Both the position numbers and the translations under genes were made by a program. From CAG-177 sp964587915 (GTDB taxonomy: Bacteria; Bacillota; Clostridia; Oscillospirales; Acutalibacteraceae): a DNA stretch of 26,957 nt. Numbering within the stretch: the first letter of the stretch is position 1; every line of letters starts with the position of its first letter. The notes beneath the pieces are model-generated. The model saw only the letters and a program-made list of their open reading frames with translations. It ran no database searches and was not told the DNA's origin. This document shows, piece by piece, positions 16,773 to 24,600 of this stretch. The DNA lies in contig CAZPMK010000022.1 of assembly GCA_964587915.1 (NCBI GenBank), forward strand, positions 1-26,957. The letters run 5' to 3'.

Positions 16773-17212
16773 ACTCTTTTCACTCCCTTGGGTGAAAGGG
16801 TGATTCTCGATTTATCGCCGCTGAAGGATTTGAACTTCTGCCAGTTTTCATCGCTCCAAAGCTCGACTCTGTTGCCCATCCCGACAACAAAAACCTCTTC
16901 GTCAAGCTGTGCCCATTCTTTCTGTTCATCGGGCAAGGTTATTCTTCCCGAACGGTCAACACTCGCAATGCTGAGCCTGTCCGCAAGCAAGCGCTGAATC
17001 TGTGCCTGCTCCTCACCCTCAAAGGTCTCATCAATCCCCTGTGCAAACAAGGCGAACTTTTCTTCCGAAAATACCCATATGCACGGATCATCATACATCG
17101 ACGAAATGAGATAGACCTTATTGCCGAGAAGCTCTCTGAATTCGGGAGGAATTGACATACGGTTTACCTGATCGAATTTTCTTTTGAATTTACCGCCGAG
17201 ATAATCGAACAT
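16769..17212 (-). CDS. mraZ: Transcriptional regulator MraZ
   Basis: A 147-residue protein with two SpoVT/AbrB-like domains, beginning MFDYLGGKFKRKFDQVNRMSIP and with a second DRSGRITLP motif. MraZ binds short repeats in its own promoter and tunes the dcw operon. The start is ATG 17212, with AAGGGAGG 6 nt upstream. A TTG seven codons earlier would put that site inside the gene and is rejected. It is the first gene of the cluster, overlaps rsmH by 4 nt, and has a clear promoter and three phased repeats upstream. Confidence 0.96.
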   Translation of the reverse strand: MFDYLGGKFKRKFDQVNRMSIPPEFRELLGNKVYLISSMYDDPCIWVFSEEKFALFAQGIDETFEGEEQAQIQRLLADRLSIASVDRSGRITLPDEQKEWAQLDEEVFVVGMGNRVELWSDENWQKFKSFSGDKSRITLSPKGVKRV

Positions 17213-17250
17213 ATGAATCCTCCCTTTCTGCAAAATTTACGGTTCAGCTA

Positions 17251-17275
17251 CCCTTTTGTAACCTTTGCTTCCCTT
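17251..17275 (-). promoter_or_regulatory. Candidate MraZ operator, three 10-bp-phased repeats
   Basis: On the minus strand AAGGG (17275-17271), AAGGT (17265-17261) and AAGGG (17255-17251) recur exactly every 10 bp between the -10 box and the ribosome site of mraZ. Known MraZ boxes are G-rich direct repeats with about 10-bp spacing in this same place, so autoregulation is likely. Confidence 0.6.
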
Positions 17276-17283
17276 GTAAGGAT

Positions 17284-17312
17284 ATTATAATCGCTATTTC
17301 AAATAAATGCAA
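17284..17312 (-). promoter_or_regulatory. Sigma-A promoter of the dcw operon
   Basis: On the minus strand TTGCAT (17307-17312) and TATAAT (17284-17289) are 17 bp apart, giving a start near 17277 and a leader of about 65 nt before mraZ. Confidence 0.75.
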
Positions 17313-17415
17313 GTGTTTTTCAATAATATTTTCTTTACTTTTTCATTTTTTTGCGACAAAATCTTTTTTCTCTTGTGTCTGTGGGAAAATCGACCGCAAT
17401 ATATAGATTCGGAAA

Positions 17416-17444
17416 CAAAAAATCCCGCACCGAGCGGTACGGGA
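17416..17444 (-). terminator. Terminator of gpr
   Basis: On the minus strand TCCCGTACC/GGTGCGGGA form a 9-bp stem (one G-U pair) with a 4-nt loop, followed by a T run. It lies 12 nt after the gpr stop and isolates the spore gene from the dcw promoter. Confidence 0.85.
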
Positions 17445-17455
17445 CATTTTCTTCG

Positions 17456-18313
17456 TTATGCCGTCAAAATCAGCATATCCTCCGGCTTTATATCGGGCTG
17501 TAAGGCACAATTTATTGCAAGGGCTATCAGCTTTGCGGCTCTTTCTATCATCAAGTCAACCTCTCGGGGCGTTACCATCATCTGCTCCGCTTCGCTCACG
17601 GCACTTCCTCCCGAATAATCCGAAACAAGCGTTGCGGCATCAACTACAGTCGGCACTCCGACGGCGATAACGGGAACTCCGAGCGTTTTTTCGCTTATCT
17701 CCGCTCTCGAATTTCCTACACCCGAGCCGGGGGTTATTCCCGTATTGCACATTTGGACAGTTCTTCCGAGACGGGAAACATTCCTCGCCGCAAGAGCATC
17801 AACGGTTATGACTGCACAAGGTTTCAAGGTATCCACAAGCCCTCGCAGCATTTCCCCCGCCTCTGCTCCCGTTTCGCCGAGGACTCCCGTTGCAAAGGCA
17901 CTGACGGTACGCAGATTACCGAGCCCCGTCGCACGCAGAAGCTCACCGGTTATATGGCGTGTTGCAAAAATCATCGAGGCACATTTCGGACCAAGAGCAT
18001 CGGGGGTTATTTTTGAATTGCCAAGACCCGCAACGAGCACCGGACCGTTCTTCGGAATAAGACCGCCGATAGCCTCGCTGACCGCAGTTAAGCTGTCATC
18101 AATAAACTGAGCATGGTTTGCAAACGGTGTCACCTCAACATTTACATATCGTCCCACAGGCTTTCCCACCGCTTTCACTCCCGCCTCACTGATAACCTCA
18201 ATTTCCGTCACCACGGCTCCGTGCTTTTCCGTTTTGTTGATACGCACACCCCGTATGTCTCTGCCTCCGAGAGTTTCGCATCTTTCAAGTGCCAAATCGG
18301 TTCTGAAATTCAT
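17456..18313 (-). CDS. gpr: Germination protease GPR (A25 endopeptidase)
   Basis: A 285-residue endopeptidase that degrades small acid-soluble spore proteins when the spore germinates. It starts with the family sequence MNFRTDLALE. GLGNSKITPDALGP, GETGAEAGEM, VDALAARNVSRLG and TGITPGSGVGNSR are all conserved GPR segments. It is shorter than the Bacillus enzyme (about 370 residues) but in the range I expect for Clostridia. The start is ATG 18313, with AGAGGT 8 nt upstream; a TTG two codons earlier is too close to that site. The divergent rpsT neighbour is a known arrangement in Firmicutes. Confidence 0.95.
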   Translation of the reverse strand: MNFRTDLALERCETLGGRDIRGVRINKTEKHGAVVTEIEVISEAGVKAVGKPVGRYVNVEVTPFANHAQFIDDSLTAVSEAIGGLIPKNGPVLVAGLGNSKITPDALGPKCASMIFATRHITGELLRATGLGNLRTVSAFATGVLGETGAEAGEMLRGLVDTLKPCAVITVDALAARNVSRLGRTVQMCNTGITPGSGVGNSRAEISEKTLGVPVIAVGVPTVVDAATLVSDYSGGSAVSEAEQMMVTPREVDLMIERAAKLIALAINCALQPDIKPEDMLILTA

Positions 18314-18370
18314 ACGCAATTACCTCTTGATTTTTTCTTCTTTTTTTGTTACTATATTTCCGCAAAGAAT

Positions 18371-18398
18371 TTTTATACCAATGACGGCGTTTTTATGC
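18371..18398 (-). promoter_or_regulatory. Possible forespore (sigma-G/F-like) promoter of gpr
   Basis: On the minus strand GCATA (18394-18398) fits the sigma-G -35 pattern GHATR. A TATAAAA box follows at a spacing of about 16, a weak match to the -10. Position and gene function agree; the sequence match alone is poor. Confidence 0.3.
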
Positions 18399-18448
18399 GG
18401 ATACATTTGTGCTTTGCTTATAAAATCCAATATTTTTTTAAAAATTCC

Positions 18449-18477
18449 TTGCAATTGAGGAAAAAGTATGTTATTAT
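18449..18477 (+). promoter_or_regulatory. Sigma-A promoter of rpsT
   Basis: TTGCAA (18449-18454) and TATTAT (18472-18477) are 17 bp apart, about 30 bp before the rpsT start. Confidence 0.65.
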
Positions 18478-18508
18478 ATTCACCTGTATGAAGAAGGAGG
18501 TGTCTTTA

Positions 18509-18760
18509 ATGCCCAATATCAAATCAGCGAAGAAAAGAGTTCTCGTCAACAAGACCAGAGCAGCAAGAAACAAGTCAAGAAACACAGCTCTTAAAACTGC
18601 CATCAAGAAGGCTAACGTTGCTGCTGCGGCAAATGCACCGGAAACCGAAGCTCTTGTTAAAGAGGCTGTCAAGAAGGTTGATCAGGCTGCTGCAAAGGGT
18701 CTTATCCACAAGAACAATGCAGCTCATAAGAAAGCAGCTCTTGCAAAGCTCGTTAAATAA
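18509..18760 (+). CDS. rpsT: 30S ribosomal protein S20
   Basis: An 83-residue, Lys/Arg/Ala-rich protein that binds 16S rRNA early in 30S assembly. It begins MPNIKSAKKRV and contains RNKSRNTALKTAIKKA and GLIHKNNAAHKKA, all typical of S20. The start is ATG 18509, with AAGGAGG at 18494-18500. An in-frame upstream extension has no support. It is transcribed alone, divergently from gpr. S20 often controls its own translation, but no specific leader is evident here. Confidence 0.97.
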   Translation: MPNIKSAKKRVLVNKTRAARNKSRNTALKTAIKKANVAAAANAPETEALVKEAVKKVDQAAAKGLIHKNNAAHKKAALAKLVK

Positions 18761-18781
18761 GCTGCGAAAATTAAAAAGCAG

Positions 18782-18820
18782 AACAGCCGTAGTTGTAAAT
18801 TTTTTATGACTGCGGCTGTT
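18782..18820 (+). terminator. Hairpin after rpsT, probable terminator
   Basis: A 12-bp stem AACAGCCGTAGT/ACTGCGGCTGTT (one G-U pair) lies 22 nt after rpsT. The T run is in the loop and not after the stem, so termination efficiency is unclear. Confidence 0.5.
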
Positions 18821-18826
18821 AAATTG

Positions 18827-18855
18827 TTGACATCATGCAAAAAATAGGATATAAT
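18827..18855 (+). promoter_or_regulatory. Perfect sigma-A promoter of the miniprotein gene
   Basis: TTGACA (18827-18832) and TATAAT (18850-18855) with a 17-bp spacer, an exact consensus. It starts 7 bp after the rpsT hairpin and predicts high vegetative expression. Confidence 0.85.
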
Positions 18856-18887
18856 TAGAGAAAATAAAAATGACGGAGGTCAATTCT

Positions 18888-19052
18888 ATGGACTGCCTTA
18901 AGAAGATTTTTAAAGTTATCGCTGTTATCGCCGCTGTTGCAGGTGTCGCCGCAGGCATTTACTTTGCCGTCAAGAAATTCCTTGACAAAAAGAACGCTTC
19001 CGCCGACTGCGAAGAAAATTACGTTTCCTGCTCCTGCTGTGAAGCTCAATAA
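18888..19052 (+). CDS. Small membrane protein with Cys-rich tail, unknown function
   Basis: A 54-residue protein: MDCLKKIFKV, a hydrophobic Ala/Val/Ile segment at about residues 8-29, a KKFLDKK boundary, and an acidic tail with a Cys cluster (SCSCCEAQ). There are six cysteines, one of them near the N-terminus. The start is ATG 18888, with ACGGAGGT 7 nt upstream; an ATG six codons earlier has no such site. The gene has its own consensus promoter and terminator, so it is probably real and well expressed. I do not recognise the family. A single membrane helix with a metal-binding or disulfide-forming tail is the most that can be said. Confidence 0.75.
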   Translation: MDCLKKIFKVIAVIAAVAGVAAGIYFAVKKFLDKKNASADCEENYVSCSCCEAQ

Positions 19053-19065
19053 GATGCAGACAGCC

Positions 19066-19094
19066 TCCCCGTTTTAACAAAACGGGGATTTTTT
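19066..19094 (+). terminator. Terminator of the miniprotein gene
   Basis: A 10-bp stem CCCCGTTTT/AAAACGGGG plus a closing T-A pair, with a 3-nt loop (19076-19078), followed by six Ts. A strong intrinsic terminator. Confidence 0.88.
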
Positions 19095-19126
19095 CTTAAG
19101 ATTTCTTTAATTCTTGCTTTTTGGTG

Positions 19127-19154
19127 TTGACAGAAATAATAAAATCGTTATTAT
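19127..19154 (+). promoter_or_regulatory. Sigma-A-like promoter facing antisense to spoVAE
   Basis: TTGACA (19127-19132) and TATTAT (19149-19154) are 16 bp apart. The predicted start near 19161 reads into the 3' end of spoVAE on the opposite strand. No plus-strand gene with a ribosome site follows until acpP, which has its own promoter. Confidence 0.45.
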
Positions 19155-19169
19155 AGATACAGAATGATT

Positions 19170-19544
19170 TTACTTCTCTTTCGGTTTTGCCGTAAAGGAA
19201 GCTATGAGTCCGCAAAGTATGGCAGCGGTAACTCCGCCGGATGCCGAGGTAAATGCTCCGGTCAGTATTCCTCTTATCCCCTGCTCGGCTATAGCCTTCT
19301 CCGTCCCCTTTGCCATGGAATAGCCGAAGCCCGTAAGAGGCACGGTTGCACCCGCTCCCGCCCATTTTTCAAACGGCTCGTAAATTCCCAATGCATTGAG
19401 CACCACTCCGGCAACCACGAATGATACAAGTATTCTTCCCGGTGTCAGCTTGGTTGTGTCCATCAGTATTTGACCGATAAGGCAAACTGCTCCACCGGCA
19501 ACGAACGCTTTTAAGAGTGAAATTAAAATATCCGTATTCATCAT
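19170..19544 (-). CDS. spoVAE: Stage V sporulation protein AE (SpoVAE)
   Basis: A 124-residue, multi-helix membrane protein of the SpoVAE (SpoVAEb) family. This is one of the SpoVA proteins needed to move dipicolinic acid in and out of the spore. Typical sequences are DTTKLTPGRILVSFVVAG, VLNALGIYEPF and GAGATVPLTGFGYSMAKG. In most spore formers it sits behind spoVAC and spoVAD; here it stands alone between a miniprotein gene and acpP. The first of two adjacent ATGs is taken; the ribosome site is weak. A sigma-G-like promoter lies upstream, which fits forespore expression. Confidence 0.92.
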   Translation of the reverse strand: MMNTDILISLLKAFVAGGAVCLIGQILMDTTKLTPGRILVSFVVAGVVLNALGIYEPFEKWAGAGATVPLTGFGYSMAKGTEKAIAEQGIRGILTGAFTSASGGVTAAILCGLIASFTAKPKEK

Positions 19545-19561
19545 CCTAACCGCTTTTTTCT

Positions 19562-19590
19562 TATTATCGGCATTTTGGCGGCGAGTATTC
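19562..19590 (-). promoter_or_regulatory. Candidate sigma-G promoter of spoVAE
   Basis: On the minus strand GAATA (19586-19590) fits the sigma-G -35 pattern GHATR, and GATAATA (19562-19568) fits the CATNHTA -10 at all but the first position, with a 17-bp spacer. It lies about 20 bp before the ATG. Confidence 0.5.
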
Positions 19591-19610
19591 GGTTTTTTTC
19601 AAAATTACTA

Positions 19611-19639
19611 TTGACAAATCACTCGCCGACTAATAATAT
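19611..19639 (+). promoter_or_regulatory. Sigma-A promoter of acpP
   Basis: TTGACA (19611-19616) and TAATAT (19634-19639) with a 17-bp spacer. Transcription should start near 19646, giving a leader of about 50 nt. Confidence 0.75.
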
Positions 19640-19648
19640 ATTAACATA

Positions 19649-19668
19649 TGTGTTCCGGGGGGAACACA
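19649..19668 (+). promoter_or_regulatory. Hairpin at the 5' end of the acpP mRNA
   Basis: TGTGTTCC/GGAACACA form a perfect 8-bp stem with a GGGG loop, within a few bases of the predicted transcript start. As DNA it is a dyad at about +3 to +22 and could be an operator; as RNA it could stabilise the messenger. Confidence 0.5.
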
Positions 19669-19694
19669 GCAAAAAGAAAAGGAGATAGTTATTT

Positions 19695-19922
19695 ATGGTA
19701 TTCGAAACACTGAAAAAAATCATCAGCGAGCAGCTTGAGGTAGACTCAGCTATCATCAACGAAGGTTCTTCGCTTACAGGCGACCTCGGTGCAGACAGCC
19801 TTGACCTTGTAGACCTCGCCATGTCGATTGAAGATGAATTTGACATTGAGCTTTCCGATGAGGCTCTTGAAAAGATCAAGACCGTCGGCGACCTCGTTGC
19901 TTTCGTTGAAGACAGAACTTGA
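19695..19922 (+). CDS. acpP: Acyl carrier protein
   Basis: A 75-residue acidic four-helix carrier that holds growing fatty acyl chains on phosphopantetheine. The attachment serine is S35 in GADSLDLVDL. FETLKKIISEQLEVD and IEDEFDIELSDEALEKIKTVGD are classic ACP helices. AAGGAG at 19679-19684 serves the ATG. It is transcribed alone, with its own promoter and terminator, and is not next to plsX or fab genes here, although Firmicutes often place it with them. Confidence 0.97.
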   Translation: MVFETLKKIISEQLEVDSAIINEGSSLTGDLGADSLDLVDLAMSIEDEFDIELSDEALEKIKTVGDLVAFVEDRT

Positions 19923-19933
19923 TTATTTACTTT

Positions 19934-19966
19934 AAGCTGCGGATTTACCGCAGCTTATTTTTTTTT
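19934..19966 (+). terminator. Terminator of acpP
   Basis: A perfect 9-bp stem AAGCTGCGG/CCGCAGCTT (19934-19942 with 19948-19956) with a 5-nt loop runs into a long T tract. The tract touches the -35 box of the next promoter. Confidence 0.9.
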
Positions 19967-19993
19967 GACTTTTTGCGTCTGCCGTGATATCAT
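19965..19993 (+). promoter_or_regulatory. Sigma-A promoter of nagA
   Basis: TTGACT (19965-19970) and TATCAT (19988-19993) with a 17-bp spacer, directly after the acpP terminator and about 30 bp before nagA. Confidence 0.6.
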
Positions 19994-20023
19994 ATATTTG
20001 ACTAAAGCCAAAGGAGATCTCCC

Positions 20024-21145
20024 ATGCTTATAAAAAATGCTGTTGTATATACGCAGGATTTCGAGCCGCATAAAACTGATATTCTCATTGAAAACGGAAT
20101 AATTGCCGCCTTGGGTGACATCGACGGTGACGGAATCGACTGCACGGGGATGTGCGTTATTCCCGGTTTTATTGATATTCACATTCACGGCTGTAACGGT
20201 GCCGATGCAACGGACGGTTCAGCGGATTCGATTTTCACCATGAGCCGTCGGCTTGCGGAGAACGGAATAACCTCTTTTTGCCCGTCAACCATGACTCTCC
20301 CTGCCGAGAAACTGAAAGCCTGCTTTGAAAGTGCGGCAAGGGCGGCGGGAAAGGAGACGGGAGCATACATTCACGGAATAAACATGGAGGGTCCTTTCAT
20401 CTCTCCTGCAAAAAGCGGAGCACAGGAAAGCAAATATATCACTCCCCCGGACTTTGAGCTTTTCAATGAGCTGAACAAAATTTGCCCGATAAAGCTCGTT
20501 GCCGTTGCTCCCGAGGTTGACGGAGCGATTGAGTTCGCACGCCGTGCAAGCAAAATATGCACCGTCTCTGCGGCTCACACCGATGCACCCTATTCTGATG
20601 CCGTCTGCGGCTTTGAAAACGGGTTCACCCATGCAACACACCTTTTCAACGCAATGAGCGGTCTCGGTTCTCGGGAAGCAGGCGTTGTCGGTGCGGTGCT
20701 TGACAGCGAAAGCGTCACGGCGGAGCTTATCTGCGACGGCATTCACATTTGCCCGACCACTTTGCGTATTGCTTTCAAGACTCTCGGAGAAGACAGGGGT
20801 GCCGTTATCAGTGACTCCACCATGGCGGAGGGTCTTGAGGACGGCGAATACACTCTCGGCGGTCAGCGTGTAATAAAAAAGGATGCGGTTCGTCTGCCGA
20901 ACGGCACTCTTGCCGGAAGCTGTACAAATCTCTTTGAGGAATTTAAGAATCTTATTCACTTCGGGATTCCGCTTCGCAGTGCTTTAAAGGCGGTCAGCAT
21001 CAATCCTGCAAGGATAATCGGAGCGGATAAAATCACGGGAAGCATAGCGGTCGGAAAGCGTGCGGATATGCTTATCATGTCAAACGATTTTTCGCATATA
21101 TATAATGTTATTATAAAGGGAAAGCAATTTTTCCCGAATAAATGA
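20024..21145 (+). CDS. nagA: N-acetylglucosamine-6-phosphate deacetylase
   Basis: A 373-residue amidohydrolase that removes acetate from GlcNAc-6-phosphate to give glucosamine-6-phosphate. This feeds glycolysis or wall-precursor recycling. GFIDIHIHG carries the HxH metal pair (H53, H55), NMEGPF the metal-binding E122, SAAHTD H185 and THATHLFNAM H206. ISDS at 262-265 provides the catalytic Asp (D264). AAAGGAG precedes the ATG. There is no adjacent nagB or transporter, so it is a stand-alone unit here, with its own promoter. Confidence 0.95.
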   Translation: MLIKNAVVYTQDFEPHKTDILIENGIIAALGDIDGDGIDCTGMCVIPGFIDIHIHGCNGADATDGSADSIFTMSRRLAENGITSFCPSTMTLPAEKLKACFESAARAAGKETGAYIHGINMEGPFISPAKSGAQESKYITPPDFELFNELNKICPIKLVAVAPEVDGAIEFARRASKICTVSAAHTDAPYSDAVCGFENGFTHATHLFNAMSGLGSREAGVVGAVLDSESVTAELICDGIHICPTTLRIAFKTLGEDRGAVISDSTMAEGLEDGEYTLGGQRVIKKDAVRLPNGTLAGSCTNLFEEFKNLIHFGIPLRSALKAVSINPARIIGADKITGSIAVGKRADMLIMSNDFSHIYNVIIKGKQFFPNK

Positions 21146-21214
21146 CGGCGTTCTTGCAGTTTAAAAAACACGATATTCATTTTAAACTTATATAATGCAT
21201 GAATATATACCGAC

Positions 21215-21259
21215 AAGTAGAACAGCTTTACAAATTCACTTTGTAAAGCCGTTCTACTT
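21215..21259. repeat. Long inverted repeat, near-perfect 20-bp stem
   Basis: AAGTAGAAC-x-GCTTTACAAA (21215-21234) pairs with TTTGTAAAGC-x-GTTCTACTT (21240-21259), one A/C mismatch and a 5-nt loop. It lies about 70 nt after nagA. It may terminate nagA, though the T run is short, or it may be a small mobile or palindromic repeat. Confidence 0.75.
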
Positions 21260-21611
21260 TCATGTGTGGAAAACTGCGTGGAAAAAGTGGAAAACTTCCG
21301 AGATTTATTCTTTATGTGAATTATAAAGGTAAAGAAATTAACTTTACAAAGGCTTTTTATTCCAACTTTGCAAAATTACATACAGTATATACGGTATATA
21401 ATTGTGAATAAATTTTGCAGGAGCTTCATGTTGAGCCGTCACTTCCGCAGTTTTACCGGTGTCTGAGTTTTAACAACTACCCTCATTTGATTTTTGCTTC
21501 CGTCGGTCCTGAAATCGGCGGAAGCACTTCATTTTTACCGTGCTTTTCGCAGGCGTTTCGTGCTCCTGTTTTGTTCGTCATTGCATCGGTAATGGGTTTA
21601 ATCGGCATGAC

Positions 21612-21637
21612 AAAAGCCCCCGCCATATGGCAGGGGC
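21612..21637 (-). terminator. Terminator of the dockerin gene
   Basis: On the minus strand GCCCCTGCC/GGCGGGGGC form a 9-bp stem (one G-U pair) with an ATAT loop, followed by TTTTG. It starts 14 nt after the stop codon. Confidence 0.8.
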
Positions 21638-21651
21638 AAATTGCATTGGGT

Positions 21652-24600
21652 TTATTTTGTTTGCGAGATTTTGACGCCTTCTACGAATCTGTAGTAGTTC
21701 TGTATCAGTTCAACGTCGGTCGCATCAACACTGCCGTCATGGTTTACATCGGCTGCCTCTTTCTGGGCATCCTCAAATGTGTATGCTCCCATGATGTATG
21801 CCTGAAGGATTGACTTATCCGTACCGTCGATACGCATATCGCCGTTCAAGTCTCCGTAGAGAACTGCGAAGTAGTTGAATACCGTTCTGACACCGTTGCT
21901 GGCGGTGTAGTAAGCACCCGTGCCGTAGCCGTACTTGCTCTGGGCAACCTTGAAGGTCATATCCTTCTCGTCATTGACGGTCATGCCTTCTATAGCAACG
22001 TCTTTGGAGTCTACAATCGAACCGACGGCGGTTACGTCGCCACTGATGCCGTAGCCCTCTTTAAGTCCGATGATGAAGCCGTTTTTAACATTACCTGCAC
22101 CGGTTACGGAATCCTCAAGAGGAACCTTTACGAATGAGGAACCTTCCTTTATATTAAGGTCGGCAATCTTCGTGTAAATGATACCGAATATCTTAGCGTA
22201 GAGGTCATCAGCCGCAGCATCAATGATATCCTGCTGTTCGCAGTCGTAAGCCTCTTGGTCATCATAGTATGCCTTTGCAGCTTCGTAGCTTTCCTTGAGA
22301 GCGTTGAACGAATCGGAGGTGTAGTCCTGAGCTGCATTGGCGTTGTTGATGAAAGGCTCTGCAAGAGCAAGGTTCTGCTCGAGCTTATACCAGTCAGCCG
22401 CACCGGTGAAATCAACGAGTCCCATGAATGCTTTCATAAGCTCATCGAATGCCTTACTTACCATGGACTGAGTAAGTCCCTCGGCGGAAGCCGCAGAACG
22501 AACTGCTGCTTCAAGTGAAGTTGCGAAGTCGTAGGCGTTCTTAAACTTAGCATAGGAGCTTGCGGTGTAAATCTTTGAATATCCGCTTCCTGCAAACTTA
22601 CGGTTACGAAGATGTGTTTCGCTATCCTTGTAAGCCGATTCGGTGTGCTTGAGAAGCCACTGAAGAGAAGTTGTATTGATGAGTCTCTGACCCTTACGGT
22701 CGCTCTCTGCCATTTCGGCACGCTTGCCGATAATGTTAATGTGGCTGTAGAGATCACGTCTGTTGGAATAAAGCTCTGTAATGTAATCAATGTATGCGTC
22801 ATACATTCTCGAAGCCGTTCTGGAAACGATATCCTTCTTATCATCAACTGAAGTAACGGGAGGAACAGTGCTGATACCGTTAGCAAAGTCAAGAGAAGGA
22901 GTGATGACGGCAAATACAGGTCTTGCAATTTCATATGTGCCTGCCGCTGTGTCATAGGTAAATGTCCAATCAATGGAAGCACAGAAATCGGTGATTGCCT
23001 GAAGCTCCGCAGCGGTAAGTCCGCTCCACTGATATGCACCGGTGTGGTAATTGCCGTCGATATCGGGCGTGATGTCGAATGCGAGAGCTCTTGCATCGGC
23101 AACATTGCCGTACTTCTTAAGAGCAAGTCTTACAACTGACTCCGCTTCGGGGCTTGAGAGAACGATATCGTTTTCGGGATCTGCACCGTAAGCAAGAGCA
23201 ATTGAAATCTGCTCATAAAGAGTCGAGTTAAACTCATTCATATCTACGGTTACATTCTTACCTACTTTTGAATAATAAATATCAATCTTCTGCGATGTGG
23301 TCGTCATGAAGGGATAGAAGCTGGTCGGAGCACCCGGATCACCATCGTAAGTAGCCTGTGCGGTATCGGTTACGATAACGCCGTCATCATTGGCATCGTA
23401 AAGATTGAGAGCTTTAAGATTTGACTGAATGTAGAACTTCATCCAGGCACCGTATGCCGTTGATTCAGCTCCCTTACCGAATGAATTGTATTCATTTACA
23501 AAATCAGATGCATCATCAAGTACGGATTTGAAGTTGTTATAGGAATAAACATGGGAGAAATCTTCATCCGCAAAGAATTTGTAATCATCGGTCGTATATG
23601 AAACATACGGAGAATTTGCAGATCTTGTATTGAGCGTTGCTTTTCTGAAATTGGTAAATGTGCTGAAGGTGGTATCACCTGCGGCAACGCCGTTTGCATC
23701 GGTAAAGGTTGCACCATCGGTAAGTCCCGAGGTCTCGGTTGCGGAGGTGAAGAAATGAATCGGCTGATAAACCGTGTAATTCTCAACACCGTTAAGGGTC
23801 TTGGTGTAAATGTAGCTACCTGCATTTTCCTTAGCCGTTGCCTCTGCAGTCTCCAAATCCGTGGTATCTAAAAGAACTTTGGCGTTGACACCAACATTGA
23901 ACTTGTTGAGGTAATTCTGCAAATGGGAAATCTTATATGTCGTAAGATCCGTTCCGAGGTAATTGATTCCGCTGTAATCATCACCTGCATCAAACTCGGG
24001 AAGGAAATTAGTGGAAAGAAGAAGCGGGAATATCGTGGTGAAAAGCTGAACCTTATAAGTATTCAAATATCTTATAAGTCTCGTAAGAAGGAATGAAAGT
24101 GAGCTCGGAGCAATAAGACCTTCAAGAGTGGTTATCGAGGTGTTGATTGTATAGAATCCGCCGTTATTAAACACTGCAGTTCTTTCGGGAAGTAAAAGTG
24201 AATTTCCGGCAAAAGCGATCATGAACACACGGTCAATAACTCTGAGAAGAACCGTAAGAAGCGGAGCTGTATCAAGCTCGCCGCCCTCACGAATTGAGAA
24301 CAGGCTAAAGAGCTGCTGAAGGTCAAAATTCTGTATCGAATCAAGGAGCCACTTGTTCAAGAAGTCAAATGAACCGTTGTATGTCGGCGGGAACCATGAT
24401 GTCGGAATAAGGTTAAAGAGTGTTCCGTCAAGGAGAGTATAGACAACATTGTAATTATTATTCTGTTCGAGTTCTGTGATACAAGAGTTGATCGTAGTGA
24501 TCCAAGTACCGCTTCCTTCAAATTTGCCGGTATTCGTATTATAAGTACCCGCAAACATCGGGAGATACTTTTTGAATGCCCAGATGAAGAATTCAAAACC

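Larger units (their letters stand above)
21146..21651. other. Intergenic stretch without a supported gene
   Basis: About 500 nt between nagA and the dockerin gene. It holds a long inverted repeat (21215-21259), three GTGGAAAA repeats (21266-21294) and the terminator of the dockerin gene (21612-21637). A GCTTCCG/CGGAAGC dyad also lies near 21500-21530. A plus-strand open frame from 21415 has no ribosome site and runs antisense into the dockerin gene, so it is not called. Confidence 0.6.

Noticed and set aside
19164..19424. Plus-strand frame antisense to spoVAE, after the antisense promoter
   Set aside because: No ribosome site and an unconvincing composition; spoVAE on the other strand explains the open frame.
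21415..21813. Plus-strand frame of 132 codons after nagA
   Set aside because: No ribosome site, a TTG start, and its second half is antisense to the terminator and the dockerin coding region.
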